A DNA stretch of 36,359 nt from Xanthobacteraceae bacterium (GTDB lineage Bacteria; Pseudomonadota; Alphaproteobacteria; Rhizobiales; Xanthobacteraceae), in the NCBI GenBank assembly GCA_022844485.1, contig JALHLQ010000033.1:1-36359 (forward strand), in the 5' to 3' direction. Made by a program: the position numbers and the translations under genes. Position 1 is the first letter of the stretch; the number at the start of each line of letters is the position of its first letter. Shown here piece after piece: positions 8,083 through 20,736 of the stretch. A model generated the notes under the pieces. That model did not search any database, was not told the DNA's origin, and saw nothing but the letters and a program-made list of their open reading frames with translations.

Positions 8083-8670
8083 TCACAACAGATGGACCGC
8101 ATGCGGCGCAAGAAAGCCGATGCCGGTGAAGATGACGCCGGTCGCGGTCAATCCGCCGGCGATCCAGGTCAGCAGCATCATGCCGGTGATGATGGTCGCG
8201 GAGGCGAGCACGATCGCGATCTGGAACGCCGCCGAGGCGATCTCATAGTGATGATATTTCGCCATCGCGGTGTCGCGGCTCTTTTCGGCCGCCTGCGCGC
8301 GGGCCGCGAGCTGGCGGCGGCCTTCGTTGGTTTCCGGCTCGTTGTCGTAGCGCTCGGCGGTTTTCTTCCAACCCTCGATGCGCTTTTCCATCGCCGCGCG
8401 GATCGGGGCATCGCCGTTCGCCAGCGCGTCGAGCTCCATCGCTTCCGCCGCCGTTCGCACGGAGGTCATGCGGATCGTCTTGGCCTGGAAGAAGGCCCAC
8501 AGGTTCGATGCCTCGACATTGTAGCTGATCGCATTTGTCTGCGAGCTTTTGGCGAGCGTCTCCGAGAGCGCAAGAAAAAGCGCGATCACCGAGATGAGCA
8601 GCGCGATCTTCTTGTTTCGCGGATCGCCATGCGAATCGTCGTGCCCGGGGCCGTGTCCATGTCCGCTCAT
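8083..8670 (-). CDS. DUF4337 domain membrane protein
   Basis: A 195-residue protein that matches the DUF4337 family by overall pattern. It has a charged N-terminus, a first membrane helix (about 22-38, ALLISVIALFLALSETL), the conserved stretch SQTNAISYNVEASNLWAFFQAKTIR, a long charged helical region, and a C-terminal hydrophobic pair (about 150-190). The first 16 residues are rich in His, Gly and Asp (MSGHGHGPGHDDSHGD), suggesting metal binding, although this is only a composition argument. The ATG at 8670 is chosen because the frame upstream of it is only the antisense of xerC. No function is established for the family. It is convergent with lpdA and just downstream of xerC. Confidence 0.85.
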   Translation of the reverse strand: MSGHGHGPGHDDSHGDPRNKKIALLISVIALFLALSETLAKSSQTNAISYNVEASNLWAFFQAKTIRMTSVRTAAEAMELDALANGDAPIRAAMEKRIEGWKKTAERYDNEPETNEGRRQLAARAQAAEKSRDTAMAKYHHYEIASAAFQIAIVLASATIITGMMLLTWIAGGLTATGVIFTGIGFLAPHAVHLL

Positions 8671-8732
8671 GCCGTCCTCGCTGGAGAAGGAGCGCGAGGG
8701 TTTAGCCGAACAGCCGGCCGATGCAAGCGCCG

Positions 8733-9701
8733 TCAGGCGCGCGGATGCGCCGCCTTGTAGACGGCCATCAGTTGCTCGCTGTCGACGGCCGTATAGATTT
8801 GCGTGGTCGACAGCGAGGCATGGCCCAGCAATTCCTGGATGGCGCGCAGATCGCCGCCGCGCGCAAGCAGATGCGTGGCGAAGGAATGGCGGAGCGCATG
8901 CGGCGTCGCCGAATCGGGCAGCCCGAGCGCGCCGCGCAACCGCTCCATCGCGAGCTGCACGATGCGCGGCGACAGCGGGCCGCCTTTGGCGCCCACGAAC
9001 AAGGGCGCATCCGGCGCCGCCGTGTAGGGGCACAGCGCCAGATATTCGGCGACGAGCTGTGCCACCGGCGGAATCACCGGCACCATACGGGTGCGATTCC
9101 CCTTGCCTGTGACGGTCAGGACATCGTTCGCATGCGGCGTCGGCGCCTCGCGGCGTTTGAGCGCAAGCGCCTCGGAGATGCGCAGGCCCGATCCGTAGAG
9201 CAGCGCCAGCACGGCGGCGTCGCGCGCGAGAATCCACGGCTCGCGGTTTTCCCCGGCGCGCAGGTCGGTTTCGGTGAGCCGTCGCGCGGCCGGCACCGCA
9301 ATGGGTTTTGGCAAAGTCTTGCCGAGCTTCGGGCTTCGTACGGCGCCGATCGCGCCGGCGGTGCCTTTGCCGCGCCGTTCGAGAAAGCGCACGAACGAGC
9401 GCATGCCGGCCAGCGCCCGCATCAGCGAGCGCGAGCCGAGTCCCTCGGCGCGTCGCGCGGAGAGGAACGCACGCACGTCTTGCGGCGCGATGCCCGCCAG
9501 GGCGGCGAGCGACACCGGCGCGCCGAGATGCGTGGAGAGAAACGAGACGAATTGGCTGACGTCGCGCTGATAGGCTTCGAGCGTTTTCGCCGACAGCCGC
9601 CGTTCCGCGCCGAGATACGAAAGCCAGCGTCCGATTTCCTCGGCCGCATCGCTGGCGGCGCCGGGGATCGTAAAGCCACGCTTCTGACTGACTGCCGCCA
9701 T
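8733..9701 (-). CDS. xerC: Tyrosine recombinase XerC
   Basis: Site-specific recombinase that, with XerD, resolves chromosome dimers at dif. The N-terminal SAM-like DNA-binding domain is visible (RRLSAKTLEAYQRDVSQFV). The catalytic domain carries LLYGSGLRISEALAL (first Arg), HALRHSFATHLLARGGDLR (His-x-x-Arg), ELLGHASLSTTQIY and the nucleophilic tyrosine at about 303. The 322-residue length from the ATG at 9701 fits XerC; the longer open frame upstream runs into priA antisense. The gene is divergent from priA, with 81 bp between the starts, a pairing common in related alphaproteobacteria. Confidence 0.93.
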   Translation of the reverse strand: MAAVSQKRGFTIPGAASDAAEEIGRWLSYLGAERRLSAKTLEAYQRDVSQFVSFLSTHLGAPVSLAALAGIAPQDVRAFLSARRAEGLGSRSLMRALAGMRSFVRFLERRGKGTAGAIGAVRSPKLGKTLPKPIAVPAARRLTETDLRAGENREPWILARDAAVLALLYGSGLRISEALALKRREAPTPHANDVLTVTGKGNRTRMVPVIPPVAQLVAEYLALCPYTAAPDAPLFVGAKGGPLSPRIVQLAMERLRGALGLPDSATPHALRHSFATHLLARGGDLRAIQELLGHASLSTTQIYTAVDSEQLMAVYKAAHPRA

Positions 9702-9782
9702 CGACCGAGCCTTGACACTCCCGCCTTTATCGCACCCCTTTCCTTCACCATGTCTTAAGCCCGGCTTCGGCCCCGAGTCGTC

Positions 9783-11957
9783 ATGTCCAGACCCGTCGTC
9801 GACGTGCTTGTGCCCGTCGCGCTCGACCATCCCTACTCCTATCGCGTGCCGCCGGGCGTCGATCTCGCGGCCGGCGACATCGTCTGCGTGCCGCTCGGGC
9901 CGCGCGAGGCGACCGGCGTCGTCTGGACCGAAAACATCACGCCGAAGCCCGGCTTGCATAATCGCCTGAAAGAGATTTCGCACAAGCTCGATATCCCGCC
10001 GCTCAAGACCGAGTTGCGCGCCTTCATCGATTGGGTCGCCAACTACACGCTATGCCCGCGCGGCATGGTGCTGCGCATGGCGTTGCGCATGGGCGAGCAT
10101 CTTGGGCCGGAGCGGCAGACCGTTGGCGTGCGCTTGCGCGGCGCGCCGCCGGCGCGAATGACGCCGGCCCGTGCACGCGTGCTCCGCCTGCTGGCCGACG
10201 GCCTCCTGCGCGCGAAAGGCGAAGCGGCGGAGGAGGCCGGCGTCAGCCCCGGCGTCATCGACGGCCTGGTCGACGAGGGCACGCTCGAGACGCTTGCGCT
10301 TCCGCCGCAGCCGATGGCGCATGCGCCCGATGCGGACTTCGCAACGCCCGCGTTTTCCGACCTGCAGCGCGGAGCCGGCGACGTGTTGCGCGAGCGTGTG
10401 GCGAAGGGGGGCTACGCGGCGACGCTGATCGATGGCGTCACCGGCTCCGGCAAGACCGAGGTCTATTTCGAAGCCGTCGCCGAGATGATCCGGCGCCGGC
10501 GCCAGACGCTGATCCTGATGCCGGAAATCGCGCTCACGGCGCAATTCCTCGACCGCTTCGCGGCTCGTTTCGGCACCCGACCCGCCGAGTGGCATTCCGA
10601 ACTGTCGCCGCGCAAGCGCGCGCGGAACTGGGCCGCCATTGCCCGCGGCGACATCGGCGTCGTGGTCGGCGCCCGCTCGGCGCTTTTCCTGCCCTATGCC
10701 GAGCTCGGCCTGATCGTGGTCGACGAAGAGCACGACCCCTCCTACAAGCAGGAGGACGGGGCGCGCTATCACGCACGCGACATGGCCGTGGTGCGCGCAA
10801 GCATCGCAAGAATCCCGATCGTGCTCGTTTCCGCCACTCCATCGGTCGAGACGGAACACAATGCGCGGCGCGGGCGTTACGCGCGGCTGGCGCTGCCCGA
10901 GCGTTTCGGCGGCCAGCACTTGCCGTCGATCGAAGCGATCGATCTCACGCGGGAAGGACCGCCACGCGGACGCTTCATCGCGCCGCGGCTCGTGCAAGCC
11001 GTCGGGACCGCGATGGCAGCCGGGGAGCAGGCGCTTCTGTTCTTGAATCGGCGCGGCTATGCGCCGCTGACGCTCTGCCGCGCCTGCGGCCATCGCCTGA
11101 ACTGCCCGAATTGCGACGCCTGGCTTGTCGATCACCGCTTCAAGAAGCGGCTTGTCTGTCACCATTGCGGCTTCGCCATGCCGCCTCCGTTCGCTTGTCC
11201 GAAGTGCGAAGAGCCGGATTCCTTTGTGGCTTGCGGTCCCGGCGTGGAGCGGCTGGAGGAAGAAGTGGCGGCGCTGTTTCCCGGCGCACGCATGCTCGTG
11301 CTCTCGAGCGATCTCATCGCATCGATGGAGCGGCTGCGCGAGGAACTCGCGGAAGTGGCGCAAGGACGGGTGGATATCGTCATCGGCACGCAGCTCATCG
11401 CCAAGGGCCATCATTTTCCCAAGCTCAACCTAGTCGGCATCATCGATGCCGATCTCGGCCTGTCGAACGGCGACCCGCGCGCGGCCGAGCGCAGCTTCCA
11501 GCTTCTGCATCAGGTCATCGGCCGCGCCGGCCGGGAAGAAGGGCGAGGCCGCGGTTATCTGCAGACGCATCAGCCCGACCACCCGGTCATGCGCGCGCTG
11601 ATCGCGCAGGATCGTGAGGCTTTCTATGACGCGGAGATCACGAGCCGCGAACGGAGCGGATATCCGCCGTTCGGCCGGCTCGCGAGCCTGATCGTCTCCG
11701 GCAAGGACAAGCCGGAGACGGAAGGCTTCGCCCGCCGCCTCGCGCAAGCCGCGCCGCTCAGCGATGACGTGCGCGTGCTCGGTCCGGCGGAAGCTCCCAT
11801 TGCCGTCGTCCGCGGCCGCCACCGCTACCGGCTGCTGGCCAAATCGCCGCGCGCCTTCGATCTCTCCGCCTATATGCGCGAATGGCTTGCGCACGCGCCG
11901 AAAGCCAAAGGGAGCCTCAAGCTCGAGATCGACATCGATCCGCAGAGTTTTTTCTAA
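9783..11957 (+). CDS. priA: Primosomal protein N' (replication restart helicase PriA)
   Basis: DNA helicase that reloads the replisome at collapsed forks. The 724-residue product shows an N-terminal 3'-end-binding domain (VDVLVPVALDHPYSYRVP) and helicase motif I GVTGSGKTEVY near residue 219. The DEAH-type motif reads VDEEHDPSYKQED near 313. A zinc region holds eight cysteines in CxxC pairs (CRACG, CPNC, CHHCG, CPKC, about 432-478). C-terminal helicase motifs include GTQLIAKGHHFPKLNLVG and QVIGRAGREEGRG. The start is the first ATG of the domain. It is followed convergently by a SulP gene, with a hairpin between them. Confidence 0.97.
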   Translation: MSRPVVDVLVPVALDHPYSYRVPPGVDLAAGDIVCVPLGPREATGVVWTENITPKPGLHNRLKEISHKLDIPPLKTELRAFIDWVANYTLCPRGMVLRMALRMGEHLGPERQTVGVRLRGAPPARMTPARARVLRLLADGLLRAKGEAAEEAGVSPGVIDGLVDEGTLETLALPPQPMAHAPDADFATPAFSDLQRGAGDVLRERVAKGGYAATLIDGVTGSGKTEVYFEAVAEMIRRRRQTLILMPEIALTAQFLDRFAARFGTRPAEWHSELSPRKRARNWAAIARGDIGVVVGARSALFLPYAELGLIVVDEEHDPSYKQEDGARYHARDMAVVRASIARIPIVLVSATPSVETEHNARRGRYARLALPERFGGQHLPSIEAIDLTREGPPRGRFIAPRLVQAVGTAMAAGEQALLFLNRRGYAPLTLCRACGHRLNCPNCDAWLVDHRFKKRLVCHHCGFAMPPPFACPKCEEPDSFVACGPGVERLEEEVAALFPGARMLVLSSDLIASMERLREELAEVAQGRVDIVIGTQLIAKGHHFPKLNLVGIIDADLGLSNGDPRAAERSFQLLHQVIGRAGREEGRGRGYLQTHQPDHPVMRALIAQDREAFYDAEITSRERSGYPPFGRLASLIVSGKDKPETEGFARRLAQAAPLSDDVRVLGPAEAPIAVVRGRHRYRLLAKSPRAFDLSAYMREWLAHAPKAKGSLKLEIDIDPQSFF

Positions 11958-11967
11958 AAACATTGTC

Positions 11968-11992
11968 CGGCCAAGCGGGTAGCGGTTGGCCG
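11968..11992 (-). terminator. Possible intrinsic terminator between priA and the SulP gene
   Basis: Arms CGGCCAA (11968-11974) and TTGGCCG (11986-11992) form a 7-bp hairpin with an 11-base loop in the 68-bp space between two convergent genes. Read on the minus strand it is followed within a few bases by TGTTTTT, so it fits best as the end of the SulP transcript. On the plus strand no T-run follows. The stem is short, so confidence is moderate. Confidence 0.4.
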
Positions 11993-12025
11993 AAAGAAAA
12001 AGCGGCAAGACACAAGACAACAGTT

Positions 12026-13747
12026 TCAGGCGCCGGGGTCTGCCTCGGATCGCGCGAGGCTTTTTGCCGTCTCGACCGTATCGGCGTAGCGAACGAGGGG
12101 ACGCCTCAGTCCCGCATTGAGCAATGCGCGGCGGACGCTTCGCTGCGCTCCGGCGAAATAGACCTTGGTGCCCGAGCGGCGCAATTTGTGTGCGAAACTC
12201 TCGAGCGCCTTGGCGGCGGTGGAATCGATGAACGGCACATCGCTGAAATCGAGCACGAATACGGGAGGGTGCTCGCCGAGGCGGTCGAGGATCGCGCTGA
12301 CCCGCGCGGTCGCGCCGAAAAAGAAGGCGCCGCTGATGCGAAAGACGACGACATTGCGATCCGTTGCAGCGGCTGCGTCATAGCGGGTGCGCGAGCCTGC
12401 ATAATCGGACCGGTCGTCACCGACGAGACCTTTGTCGCTGCCGGTTTCGACCTCGACCGCCTCCTCCATGCGCCGCATGAACAGAAACGAGCCGATCACG
12501 ACTCCCGCGCCGATGGCAATGGTGAGATCGAAGAACACGGTGAGGAGAAACGTCGCCATCAGGACGACCGCGTCGCCCCGCGAGGAGCGCATGAGGGAGA
12601 GCATCTCGTCCCTTTCGATCATGTTCCAGGCAACGACGATCAGCACCGCGCCGAGCGCCGCGAGCGGTACATAGGCGACGAGCGGCGAGGCGATCAGCAG
12701 GAATGCGAGAATGTAGACGGCGTGGAAGAGGCCCGCGACCGGCCCTTTTGCGCCGGCGCGAACATTGGTCGCCGTGCGGGCAATCGTCCCGGTGACGCAG
12801 ATCCCGCCGAATAGAACCGAGCCGATATTGGCCGCACCTTGCGCCACGAGTTCACAATTGGAGCGGTGTCTCCGGCCGCTCATTCCGTCGGCGACGACGG
12901 CAGACAGCAGGGATTCGATGCTGCCGAGAAGCGCGATCGCGATCGCGTCCGGCAGCACGGCCTGCACCTTGGCGAGCGAGACGGCCGGAAAGGACGGCGC
13001 CGGCAGCCCGCTTGGTGCCGCCCCGAACCGCCCGCCAAGCGTTTCGATATCGAGCTGCAGCACCGCGGTGATGGCGGCGGCGATCGCGATCGCAATGAGA
13101 AAGCCGGGAGCGGCGGGACGCAGCCGCCGCAACACGAGGATGATCCCGATGCACAGTCCGCCGACCGACGCCGTCGCGGGATTGGCCGTCCCGATCGCCG
13201 CGGCAATGGCAGCGAGCTTCGCAATGATCGCCGCGGGCTCGCTGGCGATCGCAAGCCCGAGCACGTCCTTCACCTGGCTCGCCAGAATGATGATCCCGAT
13301 TCCGGCGGTGAAGCCGACCGTGACCGGATAGGGGATGTACTTGATGTAAGCACCGAGCCGCAAAAGCCCGATCGCGATCATCATCAGTCCGGCCATGCAC
13401 GTTGCCAGCACAAGCCCGTCATAGCCGTGCCGCTGCACCGTGAGATTGACGAGCACGATGAACGCGCCGGCAGGTCCGCCGATCTGAAAGCGGCTTCCCC
13501 CGAGCAGCGAAACCAGGAAACCGCCGATAATCGCGGTGTAGAGCCCGCGGTCGGGCGTGACGCCCGAGGCGACCGCAATGGCCATCGACAGCGGCAATGC
13601 AACAATCGCAACCGTCAGCCCCGCGATCGCATCCGCCTGCAGGTCGCGCGCCCCATACCCCTCGCGCAGCACGGTCACGAGTTTGGGGGTGAACAGATCG
13701 ACAAAACTGGGCTCGCCCGGGCGGCGCGCGGCCAACATATCTGCCAT
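12026..13747 (-). CDS. SulP family anion transporter with STAS domain
   Basis: Inner-membrane carrier of the SulP/SLC26 family (sulfate, bicarbonate or dicarboxylate; the substrate cannot be read from sequence). The 573 residues begin with the family entry DLQADAIAGLTVAIVALPLSMA and GLYTAIIGGFLVSLLGGS. About ten more hydrophobic helices follow, including GPAGAFIVLV, VAQGAANIGSVLFGGICVTG and TATNVRAGAKGPVAGL. A cytoplasmic STAS domain occupies about 455-560 (FRISGAFFFGATA, VFVLDFSDVPFIDSTAAKAL). No carbonic anhydrase or sulfate-assimilation gene is adjacent. It is divergent from the cyclase-family gene, with about 160 bp between starts. Confidence 0.93.
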   Translation of the reverse strand: MADMLAARRPGEPSFVDLFTPKLVTVLREGYGARDLQADAIAGLTVAIVALPLSMAIAVASGVTPDRGLYTAIIGGFLVSLLGGSRFQIGGPAGAFIVLVNLTVQRHGYDGLVLATCMAGLMMIAIGLLRLGAYIKYIPYPVTVGFTAGIGIIILASQVKDVLGLAIASEPAAIIAKLAAIAAAIGTANPATASVGGLCIGIILVLRRLRPAAPGFLIAIAIAAAITAVLQLDIETLGGRFGAAPSGLPAPSFPAVSLAKVQAVLPDAIAIALLGSIESLLSAVVADGMSGRRHRSNCELVAQGAANIGSVLFGGICVTGTIARTATNVRAGAKGPVAGLFHAVYILAFLLIASPLVAYVPLAALGAVLIVVAWNMIERDEMLSLMRSSRGDAVVLMATFLLTVFFDLTIAIGAGVVIGSFLFMRRMEEAVEVETGSDKGLVGDDRSDYAGSRTRYDAAAATDRNVVVFRISGAFFFGATARVSAILDRLGEHPPVFVLDFSDVPFIDSTAAKALESFAHKLRRSGTKVYFAGAQRSVRRALLNAGLRRPLVRYADTVETAKSLARSEADPGA

Positions 13748-13907
13748 GAGGAAAGGCTCAGAACCTGGGAGACGCCTGATTCAGTTTAGAGCCCCGCACC
13801 GTCGAATACGAGGGCATTCGGCCAATTCGCCTTGAACCAAACACAACGCGGGGGCACCATCCACAGAGGCGTCGATGAAAGAGAACGCCTGATCCGGGAG
13901 GACATCG

Positions 13908-14861
13908 ATGAAGCCCATTGCTTTGAGCGCCCTGCTGACTTTTGCGACCGTTGCGGCTGCGGCCGCGCAAACGCCCACCTGGTCGCCCCCGCCTGAAAGC
14001 ACGCGCTGCCCCTCCAAATGGGGCGCGACCGACGAGCGGGGCTCCGCCAATCATATGAAGCCGCAAAGCGTTCTGAACGCCGCCAAGCTCATCAAGACGG
14101 GCGAGGTCCTCGAACTCGGCCACGTGCTGAGCCCCTCGATGCCGTTTTTCGGCACGCGCCGGTTCGACGTCCACACCAAACGCACTTTCATGAACCAGCC
14201 TTCCAACCGCCGGGGCTCGAACGAGGAGATCGTCATCACCGAGCTCGGGCAGGTGGGAACGCAATTCGACGGCTTCGCGCACCAGACGCACGAGAACAGT
14301 TGGTACAACTGTTTCAAGGTCGACGAGAACACGAGCCGCAGCGCTTTCAACAAGCTCGGCATCCACAATGTCGGCGCGCTGATGACGCGCGGTGTCCTGA
14401 TCGACGTCGCCGCGTTCAAAGGCGTCGAAACACTCCCCGACACCTACGAGATCACGGTCGAGGACCTGGAGGGCGCGCTCAAGAAGCAGAACACGACCTT
14501 GCAGCCCGGCGACGCGATCATCATCCATACCGGCTGGGGCAAGCTGTGGGGCAAGGAGAACGCCCGCTACGTGAAATCATGCCCGGGTCTCGGCATCAAG
14601 GCCGCGGAATGGCTGATCGCGAGAGACCCGATGCTGCTCGGCGCGGACAACTGGCCGGTCGAAGTCTCGCCGAATCCGGATCCGCAGCTCTCCTTGCCGG
14701 TTCATCAGGTCGCCCTGGTCGTGAACGGCGTCCATCTGCTCGAGAACCTCAAGCTCGACGACCTTGCGGGAAAGCAGATCTATGAGTTCGCCTTCATCAT
14801 GCAGCCCCTGAAGATTCAGGGCGGATCGGGCTCGACCGTCGCGCCGATCGCGGTGCGGTGA
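13908..14861 (+). CDS. Exported cyclase-family (PF04199-like) metal hydrolase
   Basis: A 317-residue protein of the cyclase/kynurenine-formamidase-like fold. The first about 21 residues are a Sec signal peptide ([18 protein letters not shown]), so the mature protein should be periplasmic. Family marks are [12 protein letters not shown], the metal-site region [12 protein letters not shown] (115-126), and [15 protein letters not shown]. In classical members the site reads HxGTHxDxxxH. Here both histidines of HxGTH are glutamines (Gln115, Gln119), while Asp121 and His125 remain, so metal binding may differ. This looks like a divergent subfamily rather than a decayed gene, since the frame and the rest of the protein are intact. 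Substrate unknown. It lies between the SulP gene (divergent) and the ATP synthase operon. Confidence 0.85.
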   Translation: MKPIALSALLTFATVAAAAAQTPTWSPPPESTRCPSKWGATDERGSANHMKPQSVLNAAKLIKTGEVLELGHVLSPSMPFFGTRRFDVHTKRTFMNQPSNRRGSNEEIVITELGQVGTQFDGFAHQTHENSWYNCFKVDENTSRSAFNKLGIHNVGALMTRGVLIDVAAFKGVETLPDTYEITVEDLEGALKKQNTTLQPGDAIIIHTGWGKLWGKENARYVKSCPGLGIKAAEWLIARDPMLLGADNWPVEVSPNPDPQLSLPVHQVALVVNGVHLLENLKLDDLAGKQIYEFAFIMQPLKIQGGSGSTVAPIAVR

Positions 14862-14986
14862 ACGGGTCCAAACCTGCAGCCTCGGCGGCGCCGTGTCCCT
14901 ACTGCGCCGCCGACCAGTTTCCTGCGTCTTTTCGTGCATCGACCCTGTGTTGCGCCGCCGCGGCCCCTGTGTTAGCAAACGCCGCG

Positions 14987-15012
14987 CTCGCAAGGGGTTA
15001 TCGCCTTGCGAG
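14987..15012 (+). promoter_or_regulatory. Hairpin in the leader of the atpHAGDC operon
   Basis: Arms CTCGCAAGG (14987-14995) and CCTTGCGAG (15004-15012) are perfect 9-bp complements around an 8-base loop GGTTATCG. The structure lies 75 bases before the atpH ATG in a 226-bp space without a gene. No T-run follows, so it is not an ordinary terminator. It could be a transcript-stability or regulatory leader element, or an element at the promoter itself. No promoter boxes are convincing by eye. Confidence 0.5.
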
Positions 15013-15087
15013 TCCCCCGAGATTGAACCTCTGAGTGTCCAGCGGCCAGCGCGGATGAGGCGCGCGTTCGGACTGTCCGAGACGAGA

Positions 15088-17177
<2,090 letters not shown>

Positions 17178-17206
17178 ATGCGCATTTCGGCGGGACATCC
17201 TCTTAT

Positions 17207-17320
17207 CCCTCCCCCTGCAAGGGGGAGGGTGGTCGCTGAAAGCGGCCTGGTTTGGGTCTGTTTCTTTTCGACCCTCACCCGGCTCGCGGTGCTTGCCGAC
17301 CTCCCCCGTCCGGGGGGAGG
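17207..17320. repeat. Diverged palindromic repeat pair between atpA and atpG
   Basis: A 10-bp-arm hairpin CCCTCCCCCT-GCA-AGGGGGAGGG lies at 17207-17229. An inverted, diverged copy of the 69-bp element body lies at 17271-17320: its reverse complement starts GGGGGAGGTCGGCAAGC, against GGGGGAGGTCGGCGAGC in the units at 1-667. The second hairpin CCTCCCCC...GGGGGAGG is at 17300-17320. The two hairpins face each other like the ends of one composite element. Its purine-rich right arm ends 15 bases before the atpG start. Confidence 0.75.
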
Positions 17321-17335
17321 CTTGGAGCCTGCCTG

Positions 17336-19760
<2,425 letters not shown>

Positions 19761-19761
19761 C

Positions 19762-20169
19762 ATGCCGAGCTTCCACTTCGATCTGGTCTCGCCCGAACGG
19801 CTGCTCTTTTCCGGCGCGGTGGAGCAGGTCGTCGTCCCGGGTACCGAGGGCGAGTTCGGCGTCCTGGCCGGTCACGCGCCATTCGTGTCGATGCTGAAGA
19901 TCGGCGTTTTGTCGATCATGGAGAACGGCACGACGCAGCGCGTGGTGATCGACGGCGGCTTTGCCGAAGTCGCTGCCGACAAGCTGACCGTGCTCACGGA
20001 GTTCGCTCAGCGCGTCGAGGATTTCGACGCGTCCCAACTCGCCGTGCAGATCAAGAACACCGAGGAAGACGTCGCCGATGCGTCCGACGACGTCCAGCGC
20101 GACAAGCTGCGTCAGAAACTCGAGCACCTGCGCGCGCTGCAGACGGCGCTGGGTGCCGGATCGGCTTAA
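19762..20169 (+). CDS. atpC: ATP synthase F1 subunit epsilon
   Basis: Small rotor subunit that also inhibits ATP hydrolysis. The 135 residues begin [20 protein letters not shown]. The beta-sandwich signature [19 protein letters not shown] follows, then a C-terminal helical pair ([20 protein letters not shown]). The ATG at 19762 comes one base after the atpD stop, so translation is probably coupled. The same frame is open for 400 bases upstream but there it is antisense to sense of atpD, not protein. The last four bases overlap the convergent rppH stop. Confidence 0.96.
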   Translation: MPSFHFDLVSPERLLFSGAVEQVVVPGTEGEFGVLAGHAPFVSMLKIGVLSIMENGTTQRVVIDGGFAEVAADKLTVLTEFAQRVEDFDASQLAVQIKNTEEDVADASDDVQRDKLRQKLEHLRALQTALGAGSA

Positions 20170-20669
20170 GTCGCCGCGTATCGCCCCAGTTCCTCGATCA
20201 CCCGAAGATAAACCGGCCGCTTGAAGGGAATGACCAGCGCCGGCAGGCGCTCGAGCCGCTCCCAACGCCAGGCGGTGAACTCCGGCTTGTGCCCGCCTGC
20301 CGGCGAGACGATATCGATTTCGTCGTCATGACCGGTGAAGCGCAACGCGAACCATTTTTGCCTCTGCCCGCGATAGCGGCCGCCCCAGGCCTCGTCCGCC
20401 ACTTCGGGCGACAAATCATAGGCGAGCCAGTCGCGTGTTTCCCCGAGCCGCTCGACCGATCGGATGTTTGTCTCCTCATGGAGTTCGCGCAGCGCGGCCT
20501 CGAACGGATCCTCGCCCTCGTCGATGCCGCCTTGCGGCATCTGCCAGGCGTGATCCCTGTCGACATGTTCGGGTCCGCCCTCCCTCCGTCCGATGAAAAC
20601 CAACCCGTCGCGGTTGAGCACCATTTGCCCGACGCAGGGGCGGTGCGGTCGCTGCTCGTAGGGGATCAT
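20166..20669 (-). CDS. rppH: RNA pyrophosphohydrolase (Nudix hydrolase RppH)
   Basis: Removes pyrophosphate from the 5' end of primary transcripts and so starts RNase-E-dependent mRNA decay. The 167-residue product matches the RppH/NudH length and opening ([22 protein letters not shown]). The Nudix box spans about 47-69, [20 protein letters not shown] followed by TNI. The catalytic REL-EE core is intact; the glycine usual near the end of the box is an asparagine (ETNI instead of ETGI). C-terminal [21 protein letters not shown] is typical. GGAG precedes the ATG. Its stop overlaps that of atpC by four bases, so the transcripts are antisense at their ends. Confidence 0.93.
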   Translation of the reverse strand: MIPYEQRPHRPCVGQMVLNRDGLVFIGRREGGPEHVDRDHAWQMPQGGIDEGEDPFEAALRELHEETNIRSVERLGETRDWLAYDLSPEVADEAWGGRYRGQRQKWFALRFTGHDDEIDIVSPAGGHKPEFTAWRWERLERLPALVIPFKRPVYLRVIEELGRYAAT

Positions 20670-20736
20670 TGTTGCGGGCTCCGGCGAACTCCGCTTGCCT
20701 TAAAGCATTTTCACGGGAAGCGGGAGCCGGGAGCGG

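Noticed and set aside
8671..9237. N-terminal extension of the DUF4337 frame up to 9237
   Set aside because: It is the other-frame reading of xerC; the protein resembles its family only from the ATG at 8670.
14893..15087. N-terminal extension of atpH
   Set aside because: It runs through the leader hairpin and has no similarity to the delta subunit; the ATG at 15088 gives the normal 186 residues.
17252..17335. N-terminal extension of atpG through the repeat
   Set aside because: The gamma subunit begins at [12 protein letters not shown], with its own Shine-Dalgarno just upstream.
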